From the NCBI GenBank assembly GCA_914767715.1, contig OU612070.1, positions 6,899,501 through 6,963,500 on the forward strand: 64,000 bases of DNA, given 5' to 3'. Source of the DNA: Membranipora membranacea (Eukaryota > Bryozoa > Gymnolaemata > Cheilostomatida > Membraniporidae). Under the pieces are notes generated by a model, which saw nothing but the letters and a program-made list of their open reading frames with translations, ran no database searches and was not told the DNA's origin. Shown one piece after another: positions 13,224-25,176 of this stretch (the first letter of the stretch is position 1; each line of letters opens with the position of its first letter). Both the position numbers and the translations under genes were made by a program.

Positions 13224-13341
13224 TAGTCTAAGTGCTCAGACTCCAAGGCGCAGGGAGTTACTTGCGCACGCTATCAAACTCCTCTCCTTGATAGCGTGCG
13301 CAAGTAACTCCCTGCGCCTTGGAGTCTGAGCACTTAGACTA
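13224..13341. repeat. Perfect inverted repeat with 54-bp arms
   Basis: The left arm (13224-13277) and right arm (13288-13341) are exact reverse complements with a 10-base loop, ACTCCTCTCC. The arms are far more GC-rich than their surroundings. A fragment similar to the arm end (GAGCACTTAGACTA) recurs near 39272, which suggests a dispersed palindromic element rather than a conserved RNA gene. Confidence 0.9.
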
Positions 13342-15221
13342 AGCCACTGGGCACTTTGGTCGTGTGTAACTACTGAAAAAGTATTCGAAAGTAGGAAGGT
13401 GCGATGTGTGAAGCTGTACATTGACGTGTTCAGAGCGTTCATATCGGGTAACACAACAAAAAAGGATTGTTTATCATATAACATTTTCTGTAAATGGTAT
13501 TTTGAGACTTCTGATACATATTTGAAAAATTATTTTTAGCCGCCCCAATTCACTTCACAAAAATCAAACATCCTATCCACACAACCTAAAACTTCACATC
13601 ACCTGTATCGCCCCAAGGAGATAGGTGTTTTACATGTTTACAACAAGAATGTATTGTAATTGTTATCGCTCATTGAACGAATCAATATCTATTAAAATAC
13701 AACATGTTTGAATAGCTTACAAAATGTGAAGGCTATTAATATTTTGGGTTTATATCTAACTTATGCCATTAACTCCTAATTGGAAAGAAATTAGAAAACT
13801 TGGACAAAATATTAACTTGTTCCTGAGAATTTCATAAACATGCGGAACAACAACGCAATAACCATAACACCTTACATAACACCTTACATAACCATCATCA
13901 CCTCTCCCATTTTCTCCCTAAGCTCCGAGGACATTCAGTGTAATACATTATTACAGGCCAACTTTTATGTTTGCAATGTTTGGGATCAAACTCAGGCTCA
14001 CTTTTATTTTGTACTCTGCTCCGCAGAGACCAAGATTTAATAATAATTATTTTTGAGGCATAATCCCAACTCAGACTCTAGTAGTTTGCTGATCATCACT
14101 CAATCACCTCAGTTTTATCCCATAAAAAGGATTGTAAGGTAAGGAATTAAATGCTGGCCACATCCGCATCCACATGCTCTTTTCTACTACTCACAGCAAA
14201 TTGTAATCACCGATTTGCATTATATGAGACTCGGCATTTCTGTTGAGTTGTTAAATTCGCGATGCTAGTGGGTTCAAGCCTATGCGACGTTCAAAAAATG
14301 GTTGCGAATGAAGACATCACTGAAATCCCTTTTAGTATATGGTTACAATTAATCATGGTTCAGGGGGAGCTACGCTAACTATACCGAAAACCGTCGTTAC
14401 ACTACCACCGTTAAATTCAAGGGTTCACATGTGATGATTTCACATATACAGGGTGGTTTTGTAAGGTAGGTTGGCTCAATCAAAGGAAAAGGGTAAGGTT
14501 ATGATCATCACATCAAGATCCAACTTGTCTGTTATCTTTAGGGGACAACTCCACCTTCAACCCAGTTAAGTACAATATGTCAGAACTGGCGTTCCTGCTA
14601 TAGTACAACAACAATCTAAACTGAGTTGATAAAAAATCTTTTTATAGATAAACATCAAATAAAGCATTGCGATGGTGTCTTCGTCTTGTAGTGGTTTACA
14701 GTAAGGGGAATGTTCAATTTAATAAAAAAAACTTTGACCTTTGAAGAAAAATTACAAGCATTGAAAAACATACTATAATGAAGCCACTATTTGACTACTT
14801 TGATGTTGAGCATACATGGGCAGGGGTGAACCGCCTGTCTTCGAGAGCGGGTCTGGGAGCGTGTGTGTAGGTATTTTGTGTAACATATGCATTACTGCTG
14901 CTATTTTTAATGTCTCCTCTAGATAGTGTGTGTAAATATATATTCTGAGCATAATATTAACAATTATAGTCAGCAACAAAACTGACCTATGAGGTCAAAT
15001 GTCATTGATGTTGCGATGTTTAACCAGTTAGACCAATGTTTGTTACTTGGGTTCCAGAACAGAACAGACAGATTCGACTCAAATATAGGATGTAGACAAC
15101 TTTGTTGTTCATTTCTACCTTATGATTATGATATTCGTTCATCAATATGTGTGTGTGTGTTGTTTAGATTGAATAGAATATTGCTGATCAGAATCTCAAA
15201 GTTACCCATACTAATTTTTAG

Positions 15222-15268
15222 TTATAACAAGGAGTAACAGGGGCTTCGCTGTTACTCCTTGGTTATAA
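15222..15268. repeat. Hairpin with 19/20-bp arms
   Basis: TTATAACAAGGAGTAACAG (15222-15240) pairs with CTGTTACTCCTTGGTTATAA (15249-15268) with one bulged base and an 8-base loop. It resembles a bacterial terminator in shape, but in this eukaryotic intergenic setting it is more likely a palindromic repeat. Confidence 0.75.
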
Positions 15269-16843
15269 TATTATAGTTGCATCATTTTTGGTAAAATTAA
15301 GATTATGAAAGAGTGAAAGCAAGGGGTGACTTTCCTCCTTGGTGAAAGGAATGGTCTCTATCTTCTTGGTGAAAGAGTAAATGAACCCTCAAAATGTTAA
15401 CTATTTTCATTGAGGAGTTATGTCCCCACCATGACACTGAAAATTCACACCTAAAAGTAAAATGAAATCATATTGGAACATAAGCTAATAAAAGCTAACA
15501 TTTGTAACATTGACAACAAAATGGACTAGACTGATTACCTCATTCATATGTTTATGTCTATGTAATGGAATTACTTTGTCTGCGAAGTTTCATTTTTTCT
15601 TTTTTTTTTCATCACACTACTGGGAAGCAAGCAATTGCAAAGAGTCCACTCTCCGTCCATTTTCCTCTCATTCAGATGCTACAAGACTTGTGGTTTAGTA
15701 CCATACCATAAAGGAGAAGAGTTGGTCTTCGTTGTTTATGAGTAATAGACAGTGAGTAGAGTAATAATATCAATTCTCCATTGAATAAAACGACAGCGTT
15801 CTTACACCATTCATTCAGTTGTGGGGACTGTGGATGATACAAGTAGTAGTAGGTAGGTAGTCCAATTAAAATGACTCTTTGCTCGGGATACCTGGGAGGA
15901 GATTTCATTACAAATCATGGTTCAGTAATGAAAGTAGTACATTTCATTAACTCATAGAAGTAGTCCAATGCCTCAATTCTAATAGCAAGAAACCATGACT
16001 GTCTCAAACTATTAGCTGTTCCTAAACTTAAAAACCAACCACTTACACATACGCTATGATACGTAGTTGAAAGCAATCGCAAGGTGGTTCAACTTAGCCC
16101 AGCTAAGATTTATATCCATCAGAAGTAAGGCTGAGTGTTCACAAATAATTACCAGATATATTATGGAGGATCTGGTGCACAGTAGGTCTATCCGTAAGTC
16201 AGGGTCGTCTGTCTTCTCAGCCCCGTCCTATATCTGTCCAAGTATGGCATGCGTTATGTCCTAGGCTTGTGTAGATAATTACTTGAAAGCTAAGAATAGC
16301 TTTCGGTAATTATGAGGAGTATTCAGGTCATTGTCAAAGCTGAGAGCTATGGTTTGTCTAATTACTTAATTACTGCCAATGGTGTGTAAACGTATCTCAT
16401 ACGCAAAACCAAAACTTGGGATTTAGTCTGGAAAGAGAGGCCTAGTCTGTTGAGGTTTCTTGTGTCCTATAAAAATTCTGAAGAGACAATATGAAGAGCT
16501 GTGATTCCTGTACTATTGTATTCAATTATAGCAGGGAGAAGAATGGTTAGATAAGAGTGATTTTGCTGAATGAGTACAATGATTTTGAGTCAGAACACCT
16601 TATTCGGCATTCAATATCAATTTATCACAGTTGTTAAAAACGCGTGCATTCAAATCTTTTAAATGAATAAAAAACTTATATGTAGTGCAGTGTTCAAAAT
16701 AGAGTGAAAGCATGAAAGCATATCTGTACCTCCAGATACGGAAATAGTGTTCGGTTTTGTTTGTATATTAGATTGCCAAATGATGCATTTGTACAATCCC
16801 ACCATTGCACTTGATCTCTCATGTTTTGCAGCCTTGTGACAAG

Positions 16844-19800
16844 ATGGATCAGATGATGGTTTTCAGGTTGGGGGTCTTGCTGATGGTCGTCTGTTATAAT
16901 CAGTCATTCGCACAGGTGATGGATGTTCCTTACGGGACTGAATGGATCAAGGGACACGGTCTGTATCTGTTGATCCCTCTTTAGCCCCTTTGTCTAAAGC
17001 TACCTCATTTCAGGCCTAAGCTTTCAAGTTCAATCCTCCACCAAGCCAAATCTAACACAATTTATAAGGCTCTAAGACATATCACACAACAGTGCATCGC
17101 TGGCACACATAGTAGATAACTCCATGCAAACAATACTACATTGAAACACAACATCAAAAGTAAGAGGACAGGGCCTATAGACTTAATAATAAAACTAGTC
17201 AGGACACCATATACAACAGAAGTGAGGCACTTCATTGTGGGCGACGTAACGACATTGGAAGGTGTGGAAGCAATGATGCTATCATTTATGTGCTCTCCAC
17301 AGTCTAGGTTTTTTGTTCATAACTCGATAAATTTTGATCGGTCGCCCACAATTAAGTGCCTCAATGCTTATGCTCCATATAGTGTCCTGTCTATGTATAT
17401 ATTTAAGTTTATGACAGGGCCCAACTGTTTTGCCTGAATCCCAGGCTATGTATTGTAGGTACTTTTCAAATTGAAAAAGCAAACAAAGCAAACATAGTCA
17501 ATCATTATGATTATAATATAAAACATTTAGCATCAGCAAAAGATTATCATATCTTATGTTTTTCAGGATGTGTCAAAAACATAAATGATTTCAATACGTC
17601 TTTATATCACCTTCACCTTTAAGATGACATTATGTGTTTTGTTATTCATCGTTAACCGTTTTATCACATTTATTCACTTGGTGGTATCAATGGCTACTTA
17701 TTCAGAAAAAGAATGTCCTAAGTTACCAAAGTACAAGGAAGAGTGTAGTTCGGAAGATGAGAGATGCTATATCCATGGAAGCGGAGATATCAAACCCTGC
17801 TGGCACATCTGTCCACCACAGGATGCAGATCCTATAGGCCAAAAGTGTGATGTGGACTGCAAAGGTGATTATGATTGACTCAAACTGAAAAGTCTATCCA
17901 AAAATCCTCAAAACAATTGCTGTTGACAAGTCGTCATTTGTAGAAGAATACAAACTGTAAATTAAAAGCTGTTGCTGTTGGCATCAGCTAGTACCTTCAA
18001 AGTTACCATGTGGCACAAATTTTCAACTCTTAATGTTGACACCTAAACAGTTACAAAGATTCATTTTCATCCTATCCTATAGCACTCTCCAAATTAAACT
18101 GTACTACGTCAGGAGGTATTTACTTTGATACACTCGACAAGCTATCTTTTCATTCTTCATTTTGACAGCGTATGTGGACAACTACTGTGTGTGGTTGAAT
18201 GATGTTCCCACCTATACAACTACATCTGGCATCCAGACTGCCTCACCACGAAAAGAGGTGCCGTTTGGAGTGTATGCACTTTTGGGTGTAACTGTAGTCG
18301 TTATTGGAATCGTGATTTGCTTTGCAATCTACAGAAATGCAAAATGCTGCAATAATAAAGATAGTTGGAATCCTGATGCAGAGAGGCTACTGGTGACTTC
18401 TCCTAGCGGAGCTACTGCTGCCTCCTCTTCTAGTGCGGCAGCAACACCTGATCATCCTCTTCCTAGTATGTGTTATTTTTTACCCTGTTATGTACCTGCA
18501 GAATCTGCGACCACCAATGTCTGAAATCAATCATTGTCTGATTATCATCCTGAAATTGATACCGACATAGTAATATGTGAGCCATGCTCCCTCTGATAAT
18601 AAGGATCTCACTTGTGTACTAAGTATTACAACAAACCGGGCCATTGTGAACGAGCTTGGTTTAAGCCAATATGTTACTCTGTAAGTGGTGATGGCCTTGA
18701 TTTACCTTCCCATCTATAATCTGTTGTTTTGATGTCTAATTTTAGACTTTGGTGGAGCCCACATAGAACATATGAACATACAGATTGGTGACAACTCAAC
18801 ACAAAATAATCAGCAAAAGCCCCCAGCATCATCAGGAGACGCTTCTGGAGCTCCTAGCGACCAGAAGACTTCAGCTCAGCTTCCATCGGGACCAGAGAAT
18901 CAGCCAGCACCAGCAGAGCAACCTCCTGCTCCATCGGGTGCTGTCGGCAATGATGACAATGATCCACCACATAAAATGTGTGAGTAGTGTGGATAAGTAA
19001 TACAAAAAGACATCTTTGAATAATCCCCTCCAATTGATAGACAGAAAGACATGAGTAGGAGGTGACTCAGCTGGTTAGAGCGGCGTTCCTTCTGCACGCT
19101 AATGTTGAAGGACGTGGGTTCGAATCCCACTGCTGTCTACTGATTACTGGGACTTGTTGGCTACGACCTGCCCACAAACTGAGAGCAACACGACGCAGAT
19201 AATGCGGCCTAGCCCCTAAAGCACCCACTACTTCGCCACCCATTCTTCTGAATGTGGTTAGTGACTATACCTTGCAATTTTTTAACCCAAAAAGCCAAAA
19301 TATGTTGTAGAGTTTGCATAGTGCCAACCTAATTGACTATAACCAGCAACAATTTGTTCACTGTTTACAGCTAATGCGGATGAGCTGACTACAGCACCTG
19401 TTGTAGATATGCCTTCGAGACCTCTACAAGAAAGTGGTCAGGCTGTCCAAGGTAGGTTTATCTCAAGTGGGAATGTTTGGCTAATAAACATGTGACGCAA
19501 CTTGTTGTTGTCCGCTCTTGATTCAAGGAATTATAACTCAGGAGCTTTGATAGTGCAATTTATCACATCCTTTGCTATCAAGCGAGAAGTCCCAGGTTCA
19601 GTTCCCGCTTGAGGGATTCATCCTGGCTTTTACCTACCCATCAACTTCAACCAACAACTCTCACAAATTACCCACATCTCAAACTCAGTCAACTCTGGTA
19701 ATCACAAAAAAAACCGACTGAAGGAACTACTCATCCACCTACCGTCAAGGATGTGTCCTATCAGTAATAATCGAAATTGTCCAGGGGTCTTGGAGCACCA

Positions 19801-20063
19801 TGGGTGTCAATCACCTGTTCTCTGGAGAGTACGGTCTCAAACTTCTATCCTTCCCCCCCCCCCCCCCCTCATAAGACAAGACAAGGAATGTATAAAATCA
19901 AATTCGCCTGCGCAAATCAGATACTTCATACTTTTATCACAAATTATTGATTCAATATATCAATATCAATTGCTGACTGACCAATATCCTTGTACTTTCA
20001 GCTATGGGTGACGCGCTACCACAGCTAGACTCCAATCCACCTGATCTTGCAGGAGGTAACTGA
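16844..20063 (+). CDS. Small Cys-rich single-pass membrane protein, unknown family
   Basis: Exons 17706-17864, 18169-18465, 18746-18979, 19371-19451 and 20002-20063 join in phase to a TGA at 20061. They encode a short ectodomain with at least nine cysteines (CPKLPKYKEECSSEDERCY is its start), a transmembrane helix (GVYALLGVTVVVIGIVICFA), a CC pair just inside, an Ala/Ser-rich segment and a Pro/Gln/Ser-rich cytoplasmic tail. The first exon is uncertain. An excellent signal peptide starts at 16844 (MDQMMVFRLGVLLMVVCYNQ), but its best donor (16916) is in phase 0, whereas exon 17706 needs phase 1. A weaker phase-1 donor at 16959 would join them. Alternatively, translation could start at 17585 or 17624, giving another hydrophobic leader. 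The fold is not recognised; a receptor-like role is inferred from layout only. Confidence 0.62.
17165..17426. mobile_element. Degenerate foldback element in an intron
   Basis: The left arm (about 17165-17246) and right arm (about 17339-17426) are imperfect inverted repeats. The best-matched part is GAGGCACTT(C/A)ATTGTGGGCGAC. The arms are too diverged to define ends or target duplication. It lies in the first intron of the Cys-rich membrane protein gene. The open frame at 17141-17437 is a by-product of it. Confidence 0.5.
19056..19255 (+). mobile_element. tRNA-derived SINE
   Basis: Box A (TGACTCAGCTGG, 19063-19074) and a perfect box B (GGGTTCGAATCCC, 19116-19128) are correctly spaced, but no tRNA cloverleaf closes because the anticodon loop would be about 14 bases. 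A non-tRNA body follows up to about 19255. It is inserted in the intron between exons 18746-18979 and 19371-19451. The 3' end is approximate. Confidence 0.6.
19540..19640 (+). mobile_element. Possible second tRNA-derived element
   Basis: A box B-like AGGTTCAGTTCCC near 19592 follows a weak box A-like stretch. It is a degraded tRNA-like head in the next intron of the same gene. Support is weak. Confidence 0.3.
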
Positions 20064-21970
20064 AAGTTACATGATACAACCAGCTTGCGATCAATCATTG
20101 GACTGCTTCTATCTTTGAAACTACTCAAAACGAGATAATATTTGAGCAAGTTGACACACTTACCCAAATTTGCAGGTTGGTTAAGGGTTTTGTACAAGCT
20201 TATATCTAGTAGTAATTGATAAGCCTCAGATTGGTATTTTAGTATTACTTTATAATGCAAGTTTAGCAAATAGCCTGCCTTTCATCAGTGTGTTTGTTGT
20301 GATTTTCTTAGTTATTTCTACATGTGTTCCTCAAATGTACCTATCGGATTGATCTGAGGGTAAACATGTGCCTTATGATTTTAATCTCCTATATCAATCA
20401 TCTTATCTCATAAGACTCTGTAACATAGTTGATAAAAGTGAAAATGTGCTTGTCATTGGGGAGGGGTTTTAGAAAACACCAACAAACAGACTCACACATA
20501 TCTCCTGTAGATAACCGGCTTAACTACATTCCCAAACAAGTTATCCTATATACAACTTTTCAACATGTCTTATTTCCTAACTACATCTATGCAATGAGAT
20601 TTTTTACTATTGAAAGTTATGCTCATTTTTCTGCGACTAAATTGAGAGAGAATTGTGTTCAAATGACAAGTTTTTATTTAACAACCTACTTTTTATTCAA
20701 CCCCTATAGGGTTATGAACTCGCGTTTGAAATTCATTTCTAATCATGTGTTCGCTATTCGTTTTTTAGCCAGTTACAATTAGTGTACTATTCACTTTTTC
20801 TTAGGAGGTTGTATTTACAATAACTGTCAAAGTTCTATACCACGCCAAAACATTCTACATCTGACATAATGTTTAGTCCTTTTTTCTCGCATATCCAATA
20901 AATGACCCCTGTATACTTTTGATAAAATGTGTGAGTCGATGCCTGTCAAAAAGACCCTGGTCCTATCTCGGTAAACCAGTTGATGTTGCTGAAGTAAAAC
21001 CCAGAAACAGTTTTATAGTCCAGAACTCAATTTTTCACAGGTATAGTTATGGAGCAAGTTAAGTTATAAATACTTAACCTTTGCCATGTGTTTACTAGAA
21101 TGATCTCAATTTGGTTTGCTTCCCTGGGCATCACAAGCAGTGTACTGCAGAGTACTGCAACCGAGGTTATGGATTCTTGTTGCAGACTCTATTAGCCAGA
21201 TGCGCTATCTGGATACTTATTTTCATTGATATGGAATGAATAGGGATATGGAATTGATATGGAATTATATATACCTCAGTGCTTCTTGTATTTAAAACGA
21301 AAAACTAATGTATGATTGCTTACCAGCAGTGTGTGGTGGTCTGTCTCTAGGCTAAATGAGCTTATATATAATAGTATTTTATGTCTATTAGACTAGGCCT
21401 ATATACATGAAAGACTGCTGGGAGTTTCATTCTCTTTTGATGAAAGGGGCCGACTCCTAAAGCACAATGCTGCAGTCGGCAGAATTTAGAGCAGCTGTGC
21501 ATACGGAGTCACTCTGAAACTGTGTCCGATTGTTTGGGATTAGGGTATATCCAATATAGGACAGTAGAACATTCGCAGCTAGAAAGTTGAAAACTTCTGA
21601 TGGTTTACGCTTTGCTGATCTGTACTCAATTATTTGTGGCCTTACCTTGACTTGACTAATTCATTTTTTCCCATTGAATCATTTGCAATTTTAAGAGTTT
21701 TGTCGAAAAGACCTAGGGTGGTCTCATGATGAGTGGTTAAACGGGGTTGATGATACCCTCAAGAGTGTTAAGAGACTGGCTTTCTGCTATAAGGAAGGAG
21801 AAGCGAAGATACAATATTGTCTAGTTATCCTGTCAGGCCCACAGCCAGCCCGAAGTAGTGTTTGGGAGGGCAATCGCCGCCATTGGCCAAGTGACTGTCA
21901 ATTATAACAAATATTTAGGAATCATCCTTCCTCACATAAAGGAGAGCAGTTTCTTGTTTTATTTGCCACA

Positions 21971-22564
21971 CGTGTGTGGGCCTATGAAGCTGGTCGGCCG
22001 GTCAATGATAACTTCACTACAGTTAGAATATGTCTAATCTTGAGTTGTCTACAAAGGGAATTATTATAAACCCCTTGGGATTTTCGCCTAGGAAGTCTGT
22101 CTAACTATTGAAAATAAAGTTATTTAAAGAATTTTCAATTTGCATTCATTTTAACCCCTTGTTTGTTTATGGATTATTAGGGGCTATGTTTGTTTTTCTA
22201 AACTAAAGTTTTATCAGCAAGGCAGCATTGGTTATTAGCAATATTTATTGACCATGACACGAGCAATACAAACTGTGATCAGAACATATTTGCTGACTTT
22301 GTATTCCATACACAGAAGCACTTAAAGTGATTGTCAATAATTCAATACCTTCTCTAAACTGCTTTGCCGCCTCTCTATTATTAAAACATCAGCCTCCTGT
22401 TAACCAGCTCTTTAGCAGAGATATACTTATGTCACAAACCAAACACATGGCCAACATCAACATTTAGCTAGTTGTGTGGTGAGAACACACAATTTTAAAT
22501 GACAGCTCGGAAAAGCAGAGCCTAAAGTTGTTCTTGTCAGCATGTTTTCACATAACATTGATTT
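21971..22564 (+). repeat. 594-bp dispersed repeat, copy 2
   Basis: Direct-orientation copy of 1222-1815, of the same length and highly similar. Its 3' end runs into a 106-bp tandem duplication whose unit begins with the last bases of the repeat (CACATAACATTGATTTT). Confidence 0.85.
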
Positions 22565-22759
22565 TCAGTACCGCGGGCAGTTAAGCTGAGTTTCGAAGGC
22601 TGACCCAATCTACAATTAATCGACAGCCAATCCAAGGGACCTCACAGCGAGTTTCACATAACATTGATTTTCGGTACCGCGGGCAGTTAAGCTGAGTTTC
22701 GAAGGCTGACCCAATCTACAATTAATCGACAGCCAATCCAAGGGACCTCACAGCGAGTT
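22549..22759 (+). repeat. 106-bp unit, two tandem copies
   Basis: Units at 22549-22654 and 22655-22759 are almost identical; one visible difference is CAGTACCGCGG against CGGTACCGCGG. Because the unit includes the end of the 594-bp repeat, the tandem duplication took place after that repeat was in place. Confidence 0.85.
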
Positions 22760-23329
22760 GAACCAGAGCAGGTAAAGTTAATTTGACATTTTGAAGACTG
22801 TCTGACTGTTTGACAGAATCGTTTGTGTTACAGACTTGTGTGTGTGTGTTAGCCAAAGGCCACAGCTGATTACAATTCAAATGCGATACCATTTTCCCTT
22901 TATTAATCAGCTCAGTGTACTTATTCCGCATTCACACATTTTGCTTAGAAGTGGTTTTCAACAATGTTGCGAATGTTCAGTCTGGATTTAATTGTTATGT
23001 TTTCTTTTCAAAAACTGACATCTAGATTGTTGTTGAGTTGAAGTAGGGTTTGATTGCTGCTGACAGCATAGCCTGATAAAGGTTCAATATCGATAATGAC
23101 ATCTTCAATGTTACACATTGTTATAGTAAAAGTACTATAATTATAGTTATGATTCTAAAATACATTGTTGGGAGCAGAAATTTATTATGCTTCTATGAGT
23201 GTACATTAACAAATTTCCCATCGCTGGTTGTACATATTCTCTTCAACGTACATTACTTTTGTGTGTTTGGGAGAACTAAGTTGTTTGTAACTTGATGTGG
23301 AATTCTGCGTTGGGTAAAAAGTTGCCACC

Positions 23330-24350
23330 ATGTTTAAGAGAATCATCATCAGGTAAGATTTTACGTTGCCGCCAATCATGGTTTGATACGAATGAAAGGT
23401 TTTGAAGCTTCTGAGCCAGATGCACCAATGGCTTAAATTTTATAAATTGTAATCACAATCATAAGAAATTATATTAAAGGTAATTGAGGGCTTGGAAATT
23501 GCTCAACGAGGAATAGCTACAAGGAAATCGGGCCAGTAGATCTCAAGTTAGTATCCTAGACGAGGCATCACCTTATGCTGGTGTGATCTCTTTTCAAAGC
23601 AGGGAGTTCTTCCCTGGGTTCAAACTATACATAATTATGTTGTGATACTTAAGGGCTGCTAAACCTTATAATGTTTAACCATTAGCAAATTTAATATGAA
23701 TGTATTATTATGCGTTGACCGCTGTCAAACCCCATATTGTTTGGAGAGACACGATGCCTCTGTTAATTTACAACAATCTAACTTCCTTTAAATTTCCGCT
23801 CTCATATACCTGTCTTCCTGCCACTGCATAAATACAACTGCAGCAACACAAACGCATTTATTGGTTTTTAAGATTGTAAAAGCGTCAACATAGGAAGGGT
23901 GGGTAGTTTGTCATATTTGTGAAACTTTAGTGTTGGTCTCTACAAACAGAGATGTCGGTACTCCGCTGGTACGTATGTTTGAGTTATAACATTACAGTAA
24001 CCTGTCATACCAGGCTATTCTTTTGTTAATGGTCTCGCTATTGATAATTTCATATAGGAGCAATGTCCGAGAAGCCAACATTTGATGGGTAATATACACT
24101 CTACTTTGAATATCAAAATTCTTTTCGTTTAAAGTTCAATCTTAGTTTCACAGCTTATCATTTACGCTCACAGCTTGCCAGGGTCCACCCTTATTTTCTT
24201 TCTATGTGCTGTCACCATGCTGTCTTCTCCAGATTCTTGTAGTGTGAGGCATGTGTGTGTGGGAAAAGTCTGTAACTTGTTCATGCCATGATGCTGTTTC
24301 AATTTAGTTGACATACTTATTACTTATAATCTCACAGAGCCAATCGGTGA
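23330..24350 (+). CDS. Candidate very small spliced gene, low confidence
   Basis: An ATG in a textbook animal initiation context (GCCACCATG, A of ATG at 23330) starts a 23-base exon ending at a GTAAGA donor. Two further short exons, 23931-23968 and 24058-24088, have acceptable AG/GT borders and keep the frame. The chain then ends either at TGA 24348-24350 (about 34 residues), using the acceptor at 24337, or runs to 24569 if a weaker acceptor at 24355 is used. No family is recognised. Exons this short can chain by chance, so this is only a hypothesis. Confidence 0.25.
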
Positions 24351-24798
24351 GACAGGCGGGTGGGAAAGAATCACTGTTGGTTGGCATTGGATGATAATGG
24401 AAAAATATCCCTGTCAACGGAAGTGTCAGATACTGACACCAATTGCCGGAGTTGGGACTTCATAGAAAGGTTACTTGAACATTTACCATACGTTGGGTCA
24501 TCCTTGCGACGATTGTTACTATCATATTATTATTGTTACACACTTTATTTACCTATCAGTGTTAGTTGAAAGGGATTGATGTTTACACAAGTAATGAAAA
24601 ATAGTATGATGGGCAGACTACAACTGTGGATGTATGATTAATATTATAGCAGCGTTGATGTGATTTACTACCCATCTCTGTTATGGGTATGGTAGAGAGG
24701 CTATTAGAGATGATAGTATCGTTTCTCTGAGGTGACTGTTACTGAGATATTTGGTGATGTTGTAGATTGATTCTGTATTCTATATAATATACATAATT

Positions 24799-25176
24799 CT
24801 AACACGTAGAGCTGAGGATGTGTTGGCTTTTCATGTTGACAAGATGGCGGTATTCTGAGTTCCCTTGTTCATTCAGGATGCTGTAAGGTATGAGTATCAC
24901 ATTCAACAAACTGTCAGCTCGCAGTCTATTTTCAGAAGATTTGTAGCTCATGAGTTTTAATTTGCTCAAAATTTGGTCAACCAAATCACAGTACAATATC
25001 ACACTCACACCTCTTGATGGGTTTAACATATCTTTTTCTTCAATCTTGATCTGAAATTTCCATAAACTTGTGTTTAAAATTGTATGTTCTATTTGATCGA
25101 GTTTGCCTTGAGTGGAAACATCAAGTTGTCCCATTCCAAGTTGTGGACAGGTAATTCCTAAAATTTTATGGCCCAC
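24799..25176 (-). CDS. Unassigned 125-codon open frame, low confidence
   Basis: This open frame has ordinary protein-like composition and a Leu/Ser-rich central part but no signal peptide, membrane helix or recognised motif. It lies between repeats, with no neighbouring minus-strand exon found. It could be a lone exon, a degraded element or a chance frame. Confidence 0.2.
   Translation of the reverse strand: MGHKILGITCPQLGMGQLDVSTQGKLDQIEHTILNTSLWKFQIKIEEKDMLNPSRGVSVILYCDLVDQILSKLKLMSYKSSENRLRADSLLNVILIPYSILNEQGNSEYRHLVNMKSQHILSSTC

Larger units (their letters stand above)
12580..16843. other. Intergenic stretch with hairpins, no gene seen
   Basis: This lies between the divergently transcribed IgGFc-like gene and the Cys-rich membrane protein gene, so it should hold the promoters of both. 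No exon chain was supported. It contains a 118-bp perfect hairpin at 13224-13341 and a smaller one at 15222-15268. Poly-T and dinucleotide runs are present but unremarkable. Confidence 0.6.

Noticed and set aside
15222-15268. Terminator-like hairpin
   Set aside because: The window is eukaryotic with spliced genes; intrinsic bacterial terminators are not expected and no gene ends there.
19850-19870. C homopolymers here and near 25360 and 50124
   Set aside because: Simple homopolymer runs that are also prone to sequencing error; no function claimed.
20429-20782. 117-codon open frame
   Set aside because: AT-rich composition with Phe/Tyr/Ile excess, no recognised motif and no splice partners.
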